Assembly: GCA_030248135.1 (NCBI GenBank)
Contig: JASANC010003426.1
Location: 1 to 64,000 of the forward strand
DNA from: Theristus sp. LFF4_11
Taxonomy: Eukaryota; Nematoda; Chromadorea; Monhysterida; Xyalidae
Direction: 5' to 3'
Length of the DNA stretch: 64,000 nt
The position numbers were made by a program, and so were the translations under genes. Shown here piece after piece: positions 1 to 12,142 of this stretch. The notes under the pieces were generated by a model that saw only the letters and a program-made list of their open reading frames with translations, did no database searches and was not told the origin of the DNA. Position 1 is the first letter of the stretch. Every line of letters begins with the position of its first letter.

Positions 1-176
1 GTTGAACGTGTCGTAATATGCATTTGCATGTACAGACAGGGAAAATGTCTCTCGGCTGCGCGGCAATTTGGAACTCAGCAAAACTGAACGTAATCTGACG
101 GCAGTTTTGGTTAGAAATGAAAGAAAACAGATCTTAATCAGAACCGTTTTCACCGTTATTTTAAAATTCGGTACAG

Positions 177-3131
177 AAACTCGAGTGGCCGGCGGACGCG
201 GGCGACGTGGACTCGTGCCAGCTGAAGGGCAGGTCGTCCGAGGACTGCCACAACTACGTGCGCGTGATGCTGCCGCAGACGTCCGGACGCACGCTGGTCT
301 GCGGCACGAACGCCTACAAGCCGACGTGTCGCCAGTACGCGCAGTCGACGCACGGCGGCGTCGCCGGCTACCAGATGCTGCGCCAGTTCGACGGCTACGG
401 CATCAGCCCGTTCGACCCGCGTCACAACAGCACTGCCGTGCTGGTCGCTGAGACGGACTCGGACGAGCTGTACACGGGCACCGTAACCGACTTCGGCGGC
501 ACCGACCCGTTGTTCTACAGGCAGCCACTCAGATTCGATGGCAAGTCCGCCAGGGGCATCGGCATGCTCCGGACGAAACGCGACGAACGCACCGTGCTCA
601 ATGGTCGGTTTCGCTTGGGGTTAGCATGTTGGCATTGCACAGAGGTTCTGTCGTCCAAGAATAGTTAGTTAGATTTGTGAACAGCTGTTTCTACCAATTT
701 CTAAAGTTCCATTTGTGCGTTTCAGAGCCGGACTTTGTCGGCAGCATCGCCCGCGGCGACTACGTGTATTTCTGGTTCCGCGAGAAAGCGGTCGAGCACG
801 ACGGCAACGACGACAGCTCCTCGGTGGTGTACTCGCGGGTGGCGCGCGTGTGTCGCCGCGACAACGGTGGGCCCCCGCCGTACGCGCACTCGTGGACGAC
901 GTTCGTCAAGGCGCGACTCGCGTGCCGCCTGCCCGCAGAGCAGCCGTTCCACTTCAACGAACTGCGTACGTGGTCGCGTGTTTCGTTGTTGGGGAGAGAA
1001 CGCTGGACTCTCTGGCACAACTGGAGAGCTGAACTTTTTTGCATTGAGCTCGACTGTTCAAGTAAAACGAGCTGATTCGCTTATTCAACTCGTTGTAACA
1101 TCTGGTCTCATGTTTATTTCGAGAAACGCAGTGAACTGAGCTAAGACTGTGAAAACGGCACAGCGGTGCTTTTACACCACTGTTCGCAATGAGCATTGTG
1201 CGGTGGCTGTGTTGCAGAGGCCGTGAGCGACGTGCTGCTCGAGTCGGACGGCGCGGCCGTGGTCTACGGCGTGTTCACGAGCGGCAGCAACGCCATGCGC
1301 ATGTCGGCTGTGTGCGCCTACCGTCTCAGGGACGTCGACCACGTGTTCGACCACGCCGCCTTCCTCAAAACACCGCAGAGTCCGCAGGCGCCCTGGCTGC
1401 CAGTGTTGCCCAATCAGTTGCCGACGCCGCGGCCCGCAAAGGTGACACTAGTCGTTGCTGTTCTGCGATTCAATGCGTCTGTGCACGTGCAAATGGGCAG
1501 TAGTTTCATGAGTGATGCGGCACTTCAAACATGCATAAGCGACTCGGGCCATTTGAATTGTCGTGTCAAGAATGGGTGTTCCAAATTTTCACACAAGCTG
1601 AAAACCGTGCGATACGTGAAGCATCAATTTTCCTTGCAATGCCTTCAGTGCGTCGATAATTCTCGTTCGCTGCCGGTGCAAACGATCAGCTTCATCCAGC
1701 GCAACATGCTCATGGCAGACAGCGTGCCCGACCGGTTCCCAGCGCCGCTCATCATTGACAACTCAATGAAGTGCGTCTGGCCAGTGAACATTGCCACTGA
1801 TCAGAGCAGACCATTTTCAGACGAACACAGTGCAGGGTGACTACGCGTGTGTTGCAGGCACGTGTACACGCAGATCGCGGTGGCCGCGGGCGTGCGCGCG
1901 GTGGACGGGCAGCCGTACGACGTGCTCTACCTCGGCACCGACGACGGGCGTCTGCTGAAGCTGGTGCGCACGGCCACCGGCCGCTCGGTGCTGGTCGAGT
2001 CTGTGCAGGTGTTCGCAGCGAGCACGCCCGTCCGCAGTCTGCTGGTGCAGCGCTCGCTTGTGCTCGTCAGCGACTCGCAGGTCAAGGCGGTGCCGCTGGC
2101 CAGATGCGCCCAACAGCACACGTGCGGCGGCTGCGTGCGACTGCAGGACCCGCACTGCGCCTGGGCCGCCTCGCACGCCCGATGCGTCGCCGTCAACGAG
2201 TCCGTAGCTGTTTGCGCATTGTAGATGTTGCATTCATTTCTGTGATTTCCATGTTCTTAATTTTATGATTTTCAGTGATCGCTGGAAATTGGACGAACTG
2301 ACGCAGAACGTCGACTCTGGCCGGTCGCCACTGTGCCCCGAGGGTGAACTCGACCCAGAGATGTACGCCATTGATGGTGAGTGTACAGTGACAGGCCAGC
2401 TGCATAACAGGAAGCTTTCCATTGGACACAAGCATTTCACTCTGCTCACAGACGTCTACCGTGCACAACCAGCAGCGCCGTCGCTGAACGCGGAGCAGCG
2501 GCCGCACACGCACTCAGGCGGCAGCATCGCGGTCGCAGTGCTGCTGACACTGGCTCTCGCGTCCACACTCGGCTTCTTGCTCGGCTACCGCGTGTCACTG
2601 TGGCGGCAGCAGCAGTCGCAGAGCACGGCCAGCGGTGGCTCGTCGACCATCAGCTCGTGCGACTACGACTCCTCGTCGCTGACGCGTGCACGACTGACTG
2701 CGGCCGCAACGAACGCTCGCATCATCGAGCAGCAGCACAGCGCCAACGGCAAGCTGGCGCCGCTGCCTGCGCTCATCCACCCCACCACGAACATCTACGC
2801 GTCGCCGCCGAGCTCCGCCAAGCTGGCGCCCGTGGAGCACAGCGCGCCAGACGCGCACGGCAGCGGCGCGTTCAGCTTCAACAACGCCACGGTTCTGTTC
2901 AACGCGAACGCCTGTCCGCCGACGCCGTCAGTGAGAGGCAGCAGCTCTGGCTCGAGTCGCTCGCAGCACTCTGCGGCGGCGCTGATGTCGGGCAGCATGA
3001 CGCTGTCCAGGACACCGACGACACTCAGAGAACGCAGCAACATGCTCGCCTCCATGATCATACCGTCAGCAGGCAGTGTCTCGAACGGTACACTGCCGAA
3101 GGACTACAGGGTGAAAAGGGCATATGTTTGA
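177..3131 (+). CDS. Sema1a: Transmembrane semaphorin, Sema1/Sema6 type (5' end outside window)
   Basis: Seven phase-consistent exons: 177-603, 726-965, 1218-1441, 1649-1770, 1858-2199, 2276-2376 and 2452-3131 (stop), about 711 codons in the window. The first exons encode a sema domain, with the family strings CHNYVRVMLPQ, VCGTNAYKP, DPRHNSTAVL, LYTGTVTDF, VYSRVARVCRRDNGGP and FVKARLACRLP. It ends with YDVLYLGTDDGRLLKLV and a cysteine-rich PSI segment (CAQQHTCGGCVRLQDPHCAW). There is no Ig or thrombospondin domain. A single membrane helix (IAVAVLLTLALASTLGFLLG) follows, then a Ser/Ala-rich cytoplasmic tail of about 180 residues ending KDYRVKRAYV. This layout fits class 1 (invertebrate) or class 6 semaphorins, which are plexin ligands or receptors in axon guidance. 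Signal peptide and N-terminal sema blades lie upstream of base 1. A possible AATAAA is at 3573 or 3982. The class is certain; assignment to Sema1a over other class 1 members is inferred. Confidence 0.9.
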
Positions 3132-6100
3132 GGCTGTTGCTCGCATTCACTTGCTGTACATTATGTCTTACTGTTGCACGCTTGAACCTACTGATCTGAT
3201 TGATACGAGAGATTTTTATCTGATGCCGTCGTTGTTGTTTTTGTGTTGCCTCTTCGATTTCTGTGTGTTCCAAGTTTTCCCACGCGTTTCTGTTTTCAGT
3301 GATGGACAACCAGAGTGATGTTGAAACATTGATGACGTTTCATTGTTCCACAGTTGCTATTTATTTCCGCTGAATTTCTTGTTTTAGCCTTTTCTTTCCG
3401 TTCTATCAGTCGGGCTGTTTTATTAGCGTTAGCTATTGGCTGTTGGCTGCCTATTCAGTCACACCACACCGTCGCACGGCTATGGCAAACACCAGCGCCC
3501 ACAAATCGGAATATCCCTAAAGATGCGTGTGGCATTTCTTCGTTGCACCTGATTCATCAACCAACCATTCGAAATAAATTAGCTAATACTAACAAACTGC
3601 AGCCCGACTACATACACGTACAAAACCAGTTCATGACCTTTTTATCCTGATTGTAACTTTCTTCAATCGGCGTGCTTCAACTTTCTTTACATCGTTTTAG
3701 TAATCCAGCTTGCGACTTGATACGGGTCACACACAATACATTTATAAAACGCTAACATTGAATGACTCCAGAAAATAATTTTCCCCAATTTCTCCAAGGT
3801 TAACAACTGAACAACAAAAAACTATTCCGTGTGGTGCTCAAAATTTGCTGTTACTCTTGTCCGTTAATTTTGGCATTCGTTGCTGCAGTTTCAGACAAAT
3901 TACCTTAAAGCTCTGTGTGTATATATTCTTCTGTTTGTTACTCTTGTGCCAGCTTGATTTTTGTGTTTTGTCGCAGAAAAAAATAAATGCTGCTAGCCTG
4001 CAGCCGGATTCGATTGCGTCTGGAAGTCAAACCGAATCCTGGAAACATAGCAACGTCAAAATTACAAATTATTGCCATCCGCAATTCTGTCAAAACAAAT
4101 TACACAAAGAAAACCACAATTACACAATAAGTAGAGACGGCAAAAATCGATCACACTGAAAATCCATCAAGAAAACAACCTAACACCAAGTAAAGTTCGA
4201 ATTGAATGAACAAAAAACAAATCAAGAAAAAAACAATACAACCAAACGTATGATACAGTGCAAATTTTTCATAAATAATGTTTTCATGGACAATGAACAG
4301 CATAATAGCAGCATTGCAGCGTGTGAACGAACGGTATCGACATAGCGCTAAAGTACTCCACGGAGATAAACGCGAAAATCGCTAATTTTCAATCAAAAAA
4401 TCGCAGCTAGAAAGAAATCCTGCCAGCAAGCAAGAACATTATTTTTAGCTAGGAGGTGACCACTGGAAAAGCTGCAAAATGGCTCTTTATTTCAACCCAA
4501 GAAATTCAATAAAAAACTTGTTGGGCGAAGCTTTGAAAGTTGACTGTTCAGCAAAAACAATCAGAAATTCAATTTGTTGAGAGTTGAGCCATTTTTGATA
4601 CAGAGTGATTATTATTGTGCTGTTCACTGCAAAACAAATTGGAGAGCGCACAACTGATGCCCTGATTGACCATATACGTATTTGCCATTCCATTTTTTTA
4701 AATCCGTATTCCACGCTTTTCGGATTTTCCACTTTTACAACAGGTCGCGAGCTGACTGGCTGCAATCCAGTGACAGAACACAAACACACTGATTGGCTGC
4801 AATACAAGCACGACACTGAATGGGGCGCTTGCGAGTTAACATTGAGCTGTTTAGCCAATCAACGTTCGGTTATAAACGACCATCACTCTGTATCAATGTC
4901 AAATCATTCTAAAACTAATACAATCATCAACAAACATGGAGTGTAACTTGACAGTGTTCTTTGACAAAGGCCAAAGATGTATAAGCTTCAAAACACCGTT
5001 CAGCAATTCGTTGCGTCTGAGAAAGAGAAATCTAACGATTATATTCACACTCCAAAAAAACGAAAGTAAAGCAGAGTTCTTTTTTTGAAAATGGAACAAC
5101 GTCATCACTCAAACAGTCAAACTGAGCCGAATTGCTGCTTGGACACTTGTGAACATTTTGCACGGTGAGCTGTTGGTTATGGTTGGCGTGCGATGGTGTA
5201 ACCGGACACGTCAGAGCGGTGTGTGGTGTACCGCAGAAAGCGGTGTGTGTACCACAGAGAACGCCCGGCAAGAAACGTTTTGTGGAACATGCTGCGGTGT
5301 GATTTAATGAGCGCACTCCGCTTTGAGCAACTCCTGTCCGGCTTGCAAGCCTCAAACAAAAAAAGCACGCGCACGCACGTGTAAACAAAAAGCTTGTTTC
5401 ACAAATTGCTGAGCGTTATTAACAACACGTGAAATGTGCCACAACGTTGACAAGCAGATCACACAAATCGAAATCAAGAAGCCAGTCAAGTCAGCAACAA
5501 CCACTGACACATGATGTTGCGCAAGTTTACAGGTGAGCATGCAAGTTCCTCAAATTGGAGCGATTTTACAAATCAGAGTGGCTGAAAAGGCTTGAAAGAC
5601 GCACTCTAGTTTGAGAGTGCTCCCTGGTACACCGCATGATATGCGCACACAGCGACACACCACGCACCGATGGTTTGCATCACGTGATGCTCACGCCCTG
5701 ACGGTCTCACACGTCTGCATAAATCCACTTCTCGTCGCAAGAGAAAGTTTCAAACATAAAAATTACATCAAAAAACGGGAATCTCACGACAAAAAAAATA
5801 GGTCACTTATTGTAAACTTCCAAATAACACAAAGAAATTGTCAGTTCTGCTCTGCTATTTGACGTCCCTCCGCCTATCGTCAAACGCTACACAACACTGA
5901 CAGCAAAGATCACACCGACTGCAACACAGATAGGGAGCACGAAGTGGCCAATTTTGACAAAGGAACGCTATGAAAAGCTTGCGGTTATAGGCTGCTGAAA
6001 GCCAAATGAAATGCGACAGCACCCGCTAAAAAACAACAACAGCAGAAACGTATGATATATTTCACAGAAAGATACAAATAAAACAGAGCATGTTGATGTG

Positions 6101-6147
6101 GTCGCACGACGGACTTGCGTGACGGTGCCCGTGTTGCCGAGTTTGTA
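3132..6147. other. AT-rich intergenic spacer
   Basis: Semaphorin 3' UTR followed by AT-rich sequence up to the last exon of UBE2Q, which lies on the other strand, so the two genes converge. Open frames here are short, low-complexity and unlike known families. I see no RNA gene or clear mobile element. Confidence 0.6.
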
Positions 6148-9100
6148 TCAGCCATCTTGTTTCGGTGGTGTGTACCAACCTGAATAATAAACACGTCATA
6201 TGAATCGAAAAACACAAAATAACGAAGATGCAACGAATAATGATACAACAGCAACTAGAGATGCTCTAAGAAAAATTCTCTATTTTTTTCTTTAAAAAAA
6301 TTTTTTTTAACCGGAATATCACCATCTGAGGAGCCACCGACTTACTATATGACCCTCACTCATAAGGGAGGAGGGTGTAAATTTCAGACTTGGTTTCGGC
6401 GACCCCATTTTCCCACCGACGACATCACGTCTCGTGTTTGCCTCTCAATTCACCTCAAATAACACGGAAACAAGTTCAACAACAAACCGGTGTGATCATG
6501 CTGACGACACGAGGCGAAACAGCAACGGAGCAACCAACGAAGTTGGGCTTGCAGTGGCAGACAGTGCAATTTCAATCTTCGAGATCCTGGAAAAACGATG
6601 CAAAAATGTGAGTTCTCTGCTTCTATCTCACCTTAGCGGCATCGGAATTTGGTTAAACTAGCCTTTGCGACGCCCAAGTACTTCAAATGCGCGAGTCGAT
6701 CATCACTCACCAAGGCTAAAAACAGTCGATAAATCAATCCAGAATACCACCTGCAGCGTTGAAGACTATTTGATAAGGTAAAGTCAAAGAAAATTTTTGT
6801 TGAACTTTCGAAAAATTATGCCAAAAACGGCATTTTCAGGGCACATTAAAGAAAAATTTCCAAAAATTTTTAATAAAAAAAAAATTAAAAAAATGCCTTT
6901 TTTTTTACTTTTTTAAAAATTAAAAAAAAATTTTTTTGACCCCTACATCTCTAACAGCAACTCAGGTTTGAAGGACTGCACCGTACCATCGCACGGGTCT
7001 GGCTGACTGGCAGAGACACCGACACGATGGGTAAGGTATGTCGTGTTGATAATCATCCGAGGAATAAAAATCCGGAAAAAATTTCGGCGATCGAAAAAAT
7101 AATGCAAAACATATGCTATAAAAAATAGTTATTATCATTTATTTTGGTTCCGAGACTTAATGCGCGCATAGATAAACAGTTTTATGCATGATGTGGGCAT
7201 TCAAAATTGGTGAAGTGATTCGAGTCCACTAATTAGGACCGGGTCACTCCTCAGGCTATGTTGAATTGCGGCATAACAATTGAAACTGCTTTTCTTTTCT
7301 TTCTATGTTCAAGGTCACATTGAAGCTCAGAACTCCAAAAATTTGAGTATAGCACCTCGTGAATTGGGTAACTGCCGAGGGTAAATTGGCTAAGTTGGCC
7401 GAGGGTAATTCTGTTCTGACCCCTCGCCACAAGCGTGAGAACAATGAACAAGTAAGCAAGCACAAACCGCTTTTCTCGTGTATTTGCACAAGCGACTTGA
7501 AAGACTGTTGCGCTTTGGCTAAGCTGTATTGACCCTGAAAACAAGGAATTTGGAATTTTGTTCCTTCATCAACATATAAAACAAGCACGGCAAAAAACAA
7601 GATCGCATTTGATTTTGAAATGGCTTCCAGTGGTTTTCTCAACGAATGGACCAGGGTGTTTCCTCCGACCTCTCGTCCAATATTGTCGATGGACAAACCT
7701 TGACGTCGAACTGAATGCGCGCCTTGCCTTTGACGAGCGTTGCAGCAATTTGCAGGATCACAGACTCGACGCTGTACGCACTGCTCCAGCCCTGCAAAAC
7801 AATCGAACGAAGCCGTCAAGTGAACAATTTGAACATGAAAAGCATCAGTGCATCTTTGCCCTGATTTTATTGGCACACCAAATACTTTGCAGTGCACTGT
7901 AAAATTTCTGTATCGTTATAACATAACATGGTCACGCCATCGAGCTGGTTGATCTAATCAGTGAACCCAATTCAAAAGCAGCCAATCCGCTGAGAGTTCG
8001 ACTGTACATCGTTACATGCTTGTCTGGAACAACAGCGACTGCTAGCCTGTTTTGTGAGCAACTCCATGCAGATGGCGCCGCCACCAAGCACGAAACCATT
8101 GGAAAGCGTCGGCTCCACAACTCGCACGAACGGTGGCTCGTATGGAAAGCAGTCCTGCAAAACGAAACACATCGTGACACCTCACGCCATTTCCGTTGAA
8201 ACAGATAATATTTCTGAACGCCGCCACTGTGCGTGCAATAGACGCTTGCTCTTGCCTTGAAGACGAAATGCAGCAGAATGTGGTCTCTGTTTTCTTTTTT
8301 CTTCATCACCGCCAAATCTTGCGCTAGTGAGCTTTCCGGATCAACTCTGAAATGAAAAACAAAAACTTCTCTGTAGCCTTGTTTATCAAAGAAATGGGAG
8401 CAAGAAACGAAAAACAGTTACAAAAAAAGTGTAAGATATAACAGAGGAACGTACTTGCGCAGCTGAATATGCCATTCATATAGACTGTCGTTCACCAACG
8501 TGATGCTGTACTGGCCTGCAAGAACACTCATACTGCGCTGTTTGAGCGAACATACGCATTCATTGAAAAATTAGTTAGTTGCTGCTTTTTTCACAAGACG
8601 GCCCATGGTTGAGATTCTTTGGTCAAACAAAACGTTTTAGGAATTTCTGGTTCCAGCATAAGCAGCTGACAAACTGACCAGATTTATAGTGTTCCGATCG
8701 ATAGATGTCGCGGAGTTCTTTCATAAGACGATCAGTTGACGTGACCGAGCCAGTGGCCTGTCCACTCAAGTGCTGCTCTCGTTGCATGTGCTTCAGTTTG
8801 TCCAGCACAACCTGACCCTCAGGCACGATGTCTTCCTCGTCTGCTTGTTCGCTCGTTTTTTCTGCCAAGCGCATGACTTTTTTCGTGGTTATAATGGCAG
8901 TAACGCAAGAAAACGCGCAGTAATAATGGCAACAGTCGACAATATCAATTAAAGCTCACGGTGGATCGACTTCCATTTCGTACAGATCTTCATCGTCGCT
9001 TTCTAAATCGCTGGTGCGACCTTCATTCTTCTGAAAAAAAGTGCAAGAAAAGAATGGAGAAACAGTCAGACAGAACAAAAAAAAACAAAACTAAGAGACA

Positions 9101-9701
9101 AGATCCAAAAGCCGACCGGCTCCGACGGTTGTATTCTGGCGAGCTGCGACGGCGGCGTCAGATTGAACTCGGAGCACAGCTTGTTCACCAAATGGTAGAT
9201 TTGCGGTAGAATATGACTGTCGTGTGTTGACTCAGCGTCACTGTCACTCAGCCACGACATCGCAGAAGAAATCACTGGGTCGTCTGCTTCCGAGAACCAC
9301 ACCGGTGGCTGCTGAGGGTACGTTTCCTGAAAACAAGTCCACTCAATTCATTCCGCTGCGTGCGTTCTCCACGCAGTTTGTTTTATGTCAACAGACGCTA
9401 ATGCTGTTGTTTTTCATTCTTAATAGTCTGACTTGTTGTCTCGACAGTTTATAACGACATTTAGACCAACGGAAGCATTCGTTGTCGTCGGGTGGGCTTG
9501 TTTCTCGGAAGACTACTTCCAAACAAAACAAAAACTGACAGTGATATTTGCGATGATAACGATTTTCTGGCTGTTTGGTCCAACGAATCTGCATTTAATC
9601 TCGTCCACGGTGGCATGGTCGATTTGAAAGCGATCGTGCGTTTTCGGGAATAGCGTCTCCAAAAGGCGAATATCTTCTTTCAACTTTTGGAGACATGCCA
9701 T
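6148..9701 (-). CDS. UBE2Q: Ubiquitin-conjugating enzyme E2 Q (UBE2Q1/UBE2Q2 family)
   Basis: Ten exons on the minus strand: 9540-9701 (ATG at 9701), 9117-9326, 8960-9030, 8679 to about 8876, 8455-8515, 8256-8346, 8047-8154, 7699-7791, 7468-7534 and 6148-6179 (stop). The N-terminal part ([20 protein letters not shown], then [17 protein letters not shown]) is the RWD-like UBE2Q N domain. An acidic linker follows ([17 protein letters not shown]). The UBC fold contains [24 protein letters not shown] and [20 protein letters not shown], with the catalytic Cys in AICMELL. The last exon supplies the family ending [10 protein letters not shown]. Two introns use GC donors (AAG|GCAAGA after 8256; CAG|GCTAGC after 8047). 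The exon 3/4 junction is out of phase by one base next to a six-A run. A hAT-like element sits in the last intron. It should accept ubiquitin from E1 and pass it to substrates. Confidence 0.93.
6256..6953. mobile_element. hAT-like non-autonomous element, family B copy 1 (TIR TAGAGATG)
   Basis: A 698-bp element that begins TAGAGATG and ends CATCTCTA, with the 8-bp direct repeat ACAGCAAC on both sides (6248-6255 and 6954-6961). An 8-bp duplication and this TIR style fit the hAT superfamily. There is no transposase, only short frames, so it needs a transposase supplied elsewhere. It lies in the last intron of UBE2Q. It is an undisrupted relative of the nested copy at 13584-15497 and shows the empty sites of the insertions in that copy. 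Confidence 0.88.
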
Positions 9702-9844
9702 TTTTTCTTGATGCAGATTGTGATGTCGTCGCTGGTTAACTGTCGTCGCTCGCTTCAGCAGCTGCTCAAGTGAATAGGACAAATGACAAAATTGGAAAGC
9801 CTAAAAAAGATTGATCGGCAGGGTAGGGAGAGACCAGTACCGAA

Positions 9845-9966
9845 GACGAGGGGCTTGCGGACAAAAGACCGCACGTGCCAAAAGACCGCACATTTGAGAT
9901 TTTTTTGTGACCAAAAGACCGCAGATCCTATCAAACCAAAATACCGCACGTGCCAAAAGACCGCAC
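9845..9966. repeat. Short repeat array, AAAAGACCGCA units (array type F4)
   Basis: About five irregularly spaced copies of a unit close to AAAAGACCGCACGTGCC just upstream of UBE2Q. The unit shares a GCGG/CCGC core with the longer arrays at 10.6, 12.2, 21.0, 21.8 and 62.7 kb. No inverted partner array was found nearby, so this may be a remnant. Confidence 0.6.
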
Positions 9967-10045
9967 CAAAATCATTCACTGCGTACGTGATTATGATATG
10001 TTTTTTGTGTTTATTTTGTCTTCCTATCCTTTTTGAATAAAGTAG

Positions 10046-10344
10046 GCAAACCAGTTATCATATATTCAGCTTATATTACGGACTTTATAGACAAAAAATC
10101 ATGATTTTCGAAACAAATTTTTGGGTGTGCAGAAAATTTTGTGGGGGGTCTCCGCCAGACAAAATTTCATAGGGGGTGTGGGGGGGTGTCGGCCAAATTT
10201 TCGAGGGCGGGAGGTCCGATGGGGGGGGTGCCCGGTTTTAGGGGGGGTGGCACGGTGCCCCCCCACCCCCCCCCCACCCGACGGTCTCGGGTGCTCGGGG
10301 GGGTGGACCGTACCCCCCCCCCCCACCCCCCGCCCACGGCACTG
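10046..10344. mobile_element. Truncated family A hAT-like element (3' half)
   Basis: The right half of the G/C-run-rich family A element, matching the nested copies at 13.7-15.0 kb from the TTATCATATATTCAGC block onward and ending GCCCACGGCACTG, one base from the consensus terminus. The left half and left TIR are missing. Confidence 0.75.
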
Positions 10345-10461
10345 GTTTTGAACAAGTTTTTGTTGAGGTCGGAGCGTGTGCACGCGCGCCAGTGGATCAT
10401 GAGCAATGAGCAATGCGGATGCTGGGCAGGTGCATATCATAATGAAGCGCCAGGCAGGCCC

Positions 10462-10488
10462 CGACCCTTCGGCTCTGGAACAACTATG
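10462..10488. mobile_element. Family C terminal fragment (GGCTCTGGAACAACTATG)
   Basis: The last ~25 bp match the right end of the family C element at 15681-16156. It abuts TTTTTTAACAACCCT, which is an exact inverted match to AGGGTTGTTAAAAAA at about 12644. Confidence 0.5.
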
Positions 10489-11100
10489 GTTTTTTAACAA
10501 CCCTACGTTCCTAGCAAGTACCGAAGGCGAAAGCAAATTTTCGAGGGGGGGAAGAGGTGTCGTCACCAGGATTGCCTATCAGAAGCGGTCCGATCATAAG
10601 CGGGCCGGATCATTTGCGGCCTGAACGCGTTCATATGCGGGCCATCAATAGCAGGTCGCCCTCAATCAAAAGCGGGCCGATCATAAGCGGGTCGCCCATG
10701 TTCATAAGCGGGTCATCACTTGCGGACCGCCCACGTTCATAAGCGGGTCGATCATAAGCGGGCCGCATGTGTTCAGAAGCGGGCCATCACAAGCGGGTCA
10801 ATAATTGATCATAAGCGGGTCAACCCAAATTATCATAAGCGGGCCGCATGTGTTCAGAAGCGGGCCATCATAAGCGGGTCAATAATTGATCATAAAAGGG
10901 GCCAATCATAAGCGGGCCAATAATTGATCATAAGCGGGTCAACCCAAATTATCATCGGCGGGCCGCGCACATTCATTTTAAGCTCAATTATTGATCATAA
11001 ACGGTCTGAGCTCGCATTGTGCACGCACACTGTGATGCGTTCAATTACGGGCCTAACGCAGATTTAAAAAAATTTCTAAAAAACCTAAATGAATTTTTGT

Positions 11101-11395
11101 CTCAGCCCAGGTTCAAGCCATACAAAAACAGCGAGCAACAGCACAAACCATTTGAAATCGGCATATCAGCCGTCAAAAAGTGAACAAAGAAATGACAATA
11201 ATGTAGGTTCAAGCTTAATTCAGCACTCAAAAAAATTTATTGTCTCAGCCCAGGTTCAAGCCACAGAAAAGCAGCGAGCAATAGCATAAACCGTTTGAAA
11301 TTGGCATATCAGCCGTCAAAAAGAAAACAAACAAATGACAATGATGAAGGTTCAAGCCATGTAAAAACAGCGAGCAATAGCAGAAATCGGCAAAA
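11101..11395. repeat. Diverged ~145-bp tandem repeat in the F1 core
   Basis: Two copies and a partial third begin at 11101, 11246 and about 11345. They share CTCAGCCCAGGTTCAAGCCA, then a block with CAGCGAGCAA, and then ATCAGCCGTCAAAAAG. Confidence 0.75.
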
Positions 11396-11713
11396 AATCA
11401 GCCTTCAGGACACGAAATTGCGCCCGCAAGCAAAAAATGCTGGCACTGTATAACCAAATATAATAAAAAAGTTACAGGAAATTTTTTAAACCGGTCCATT
11501 TTGGCAAAATACAGAGCCCGCGAAATTTTGAAGTAAAGTAATCAACAGGAATTGGTTTTAGTAATGGAAACAAAAGCTCCATTTAAGGCGAAGTATGTAG
11601 CTTTTATAGTCTACTCCCGTTCTTTCTGTTTCGCGAGCTCTGTATTTTTCTAAAAAATGACAGGTTAAAAAACACACACTGTACTACGCAGAAATCAAGG
11701 TACCAAAGGCCAC

Positions 11714-12142
11714 TTAGTTCAGTACCTTCGTGTACATGAACCATATGGCGGCGCAGATTACTCCAAGCACGAGAGCACGATTGACCCGATGGTCTTGACT
11801 GCATAATAATATTCATTCAAATATTATAGTGAACAAAGCGGTGGTTGCGGTGGAGCGGAAGTTCTGGTGAGTGGTGAAACAAAACAATAAATGACAAAAT
11901 GTGTTGCTTTCTGTTTTTTGACAAAAGGGTGAGCTTGAATCAAAAATGGAAAAAGGTGACAAAAACGCGAGTACACACACACGGTACAACAATTTAAAAG
12001 GACTTACCTATTGGCATCACGAATTCTTGCACTTTTTGCTCAACACCAGACTTGAGTTCTGCAATCTCATTGTCGACCTCTTGTTCAACCACTTTCATGT
12101 TGTTTGTGGCGAATTCGCCCATCGCCTGCACGCTTTTTTCAG
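11714..12142 (-). CDS. Two-exon fragment of a tail-anchored-like protein (uncertain)
   Basis: Exon 12008-12142 lies between an acceptor (AATAACAG) and a consensus donor (GTAAGT). It encodes a charged helix containing EQEVDNEIAELKSGVEQK. The next acceptor region offers two AGs. Using the one before 11793 gives RALVLGVICAAIWFMYTKVL and a stop at 11714, a plausible C-terminal membrane anchor. No upstream exon was found. The first acceptor touches the right arm of F1, so this may be a host gene split by the element or a fragment carried by it. I do not recognise the protein. Confidence 0.35.
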
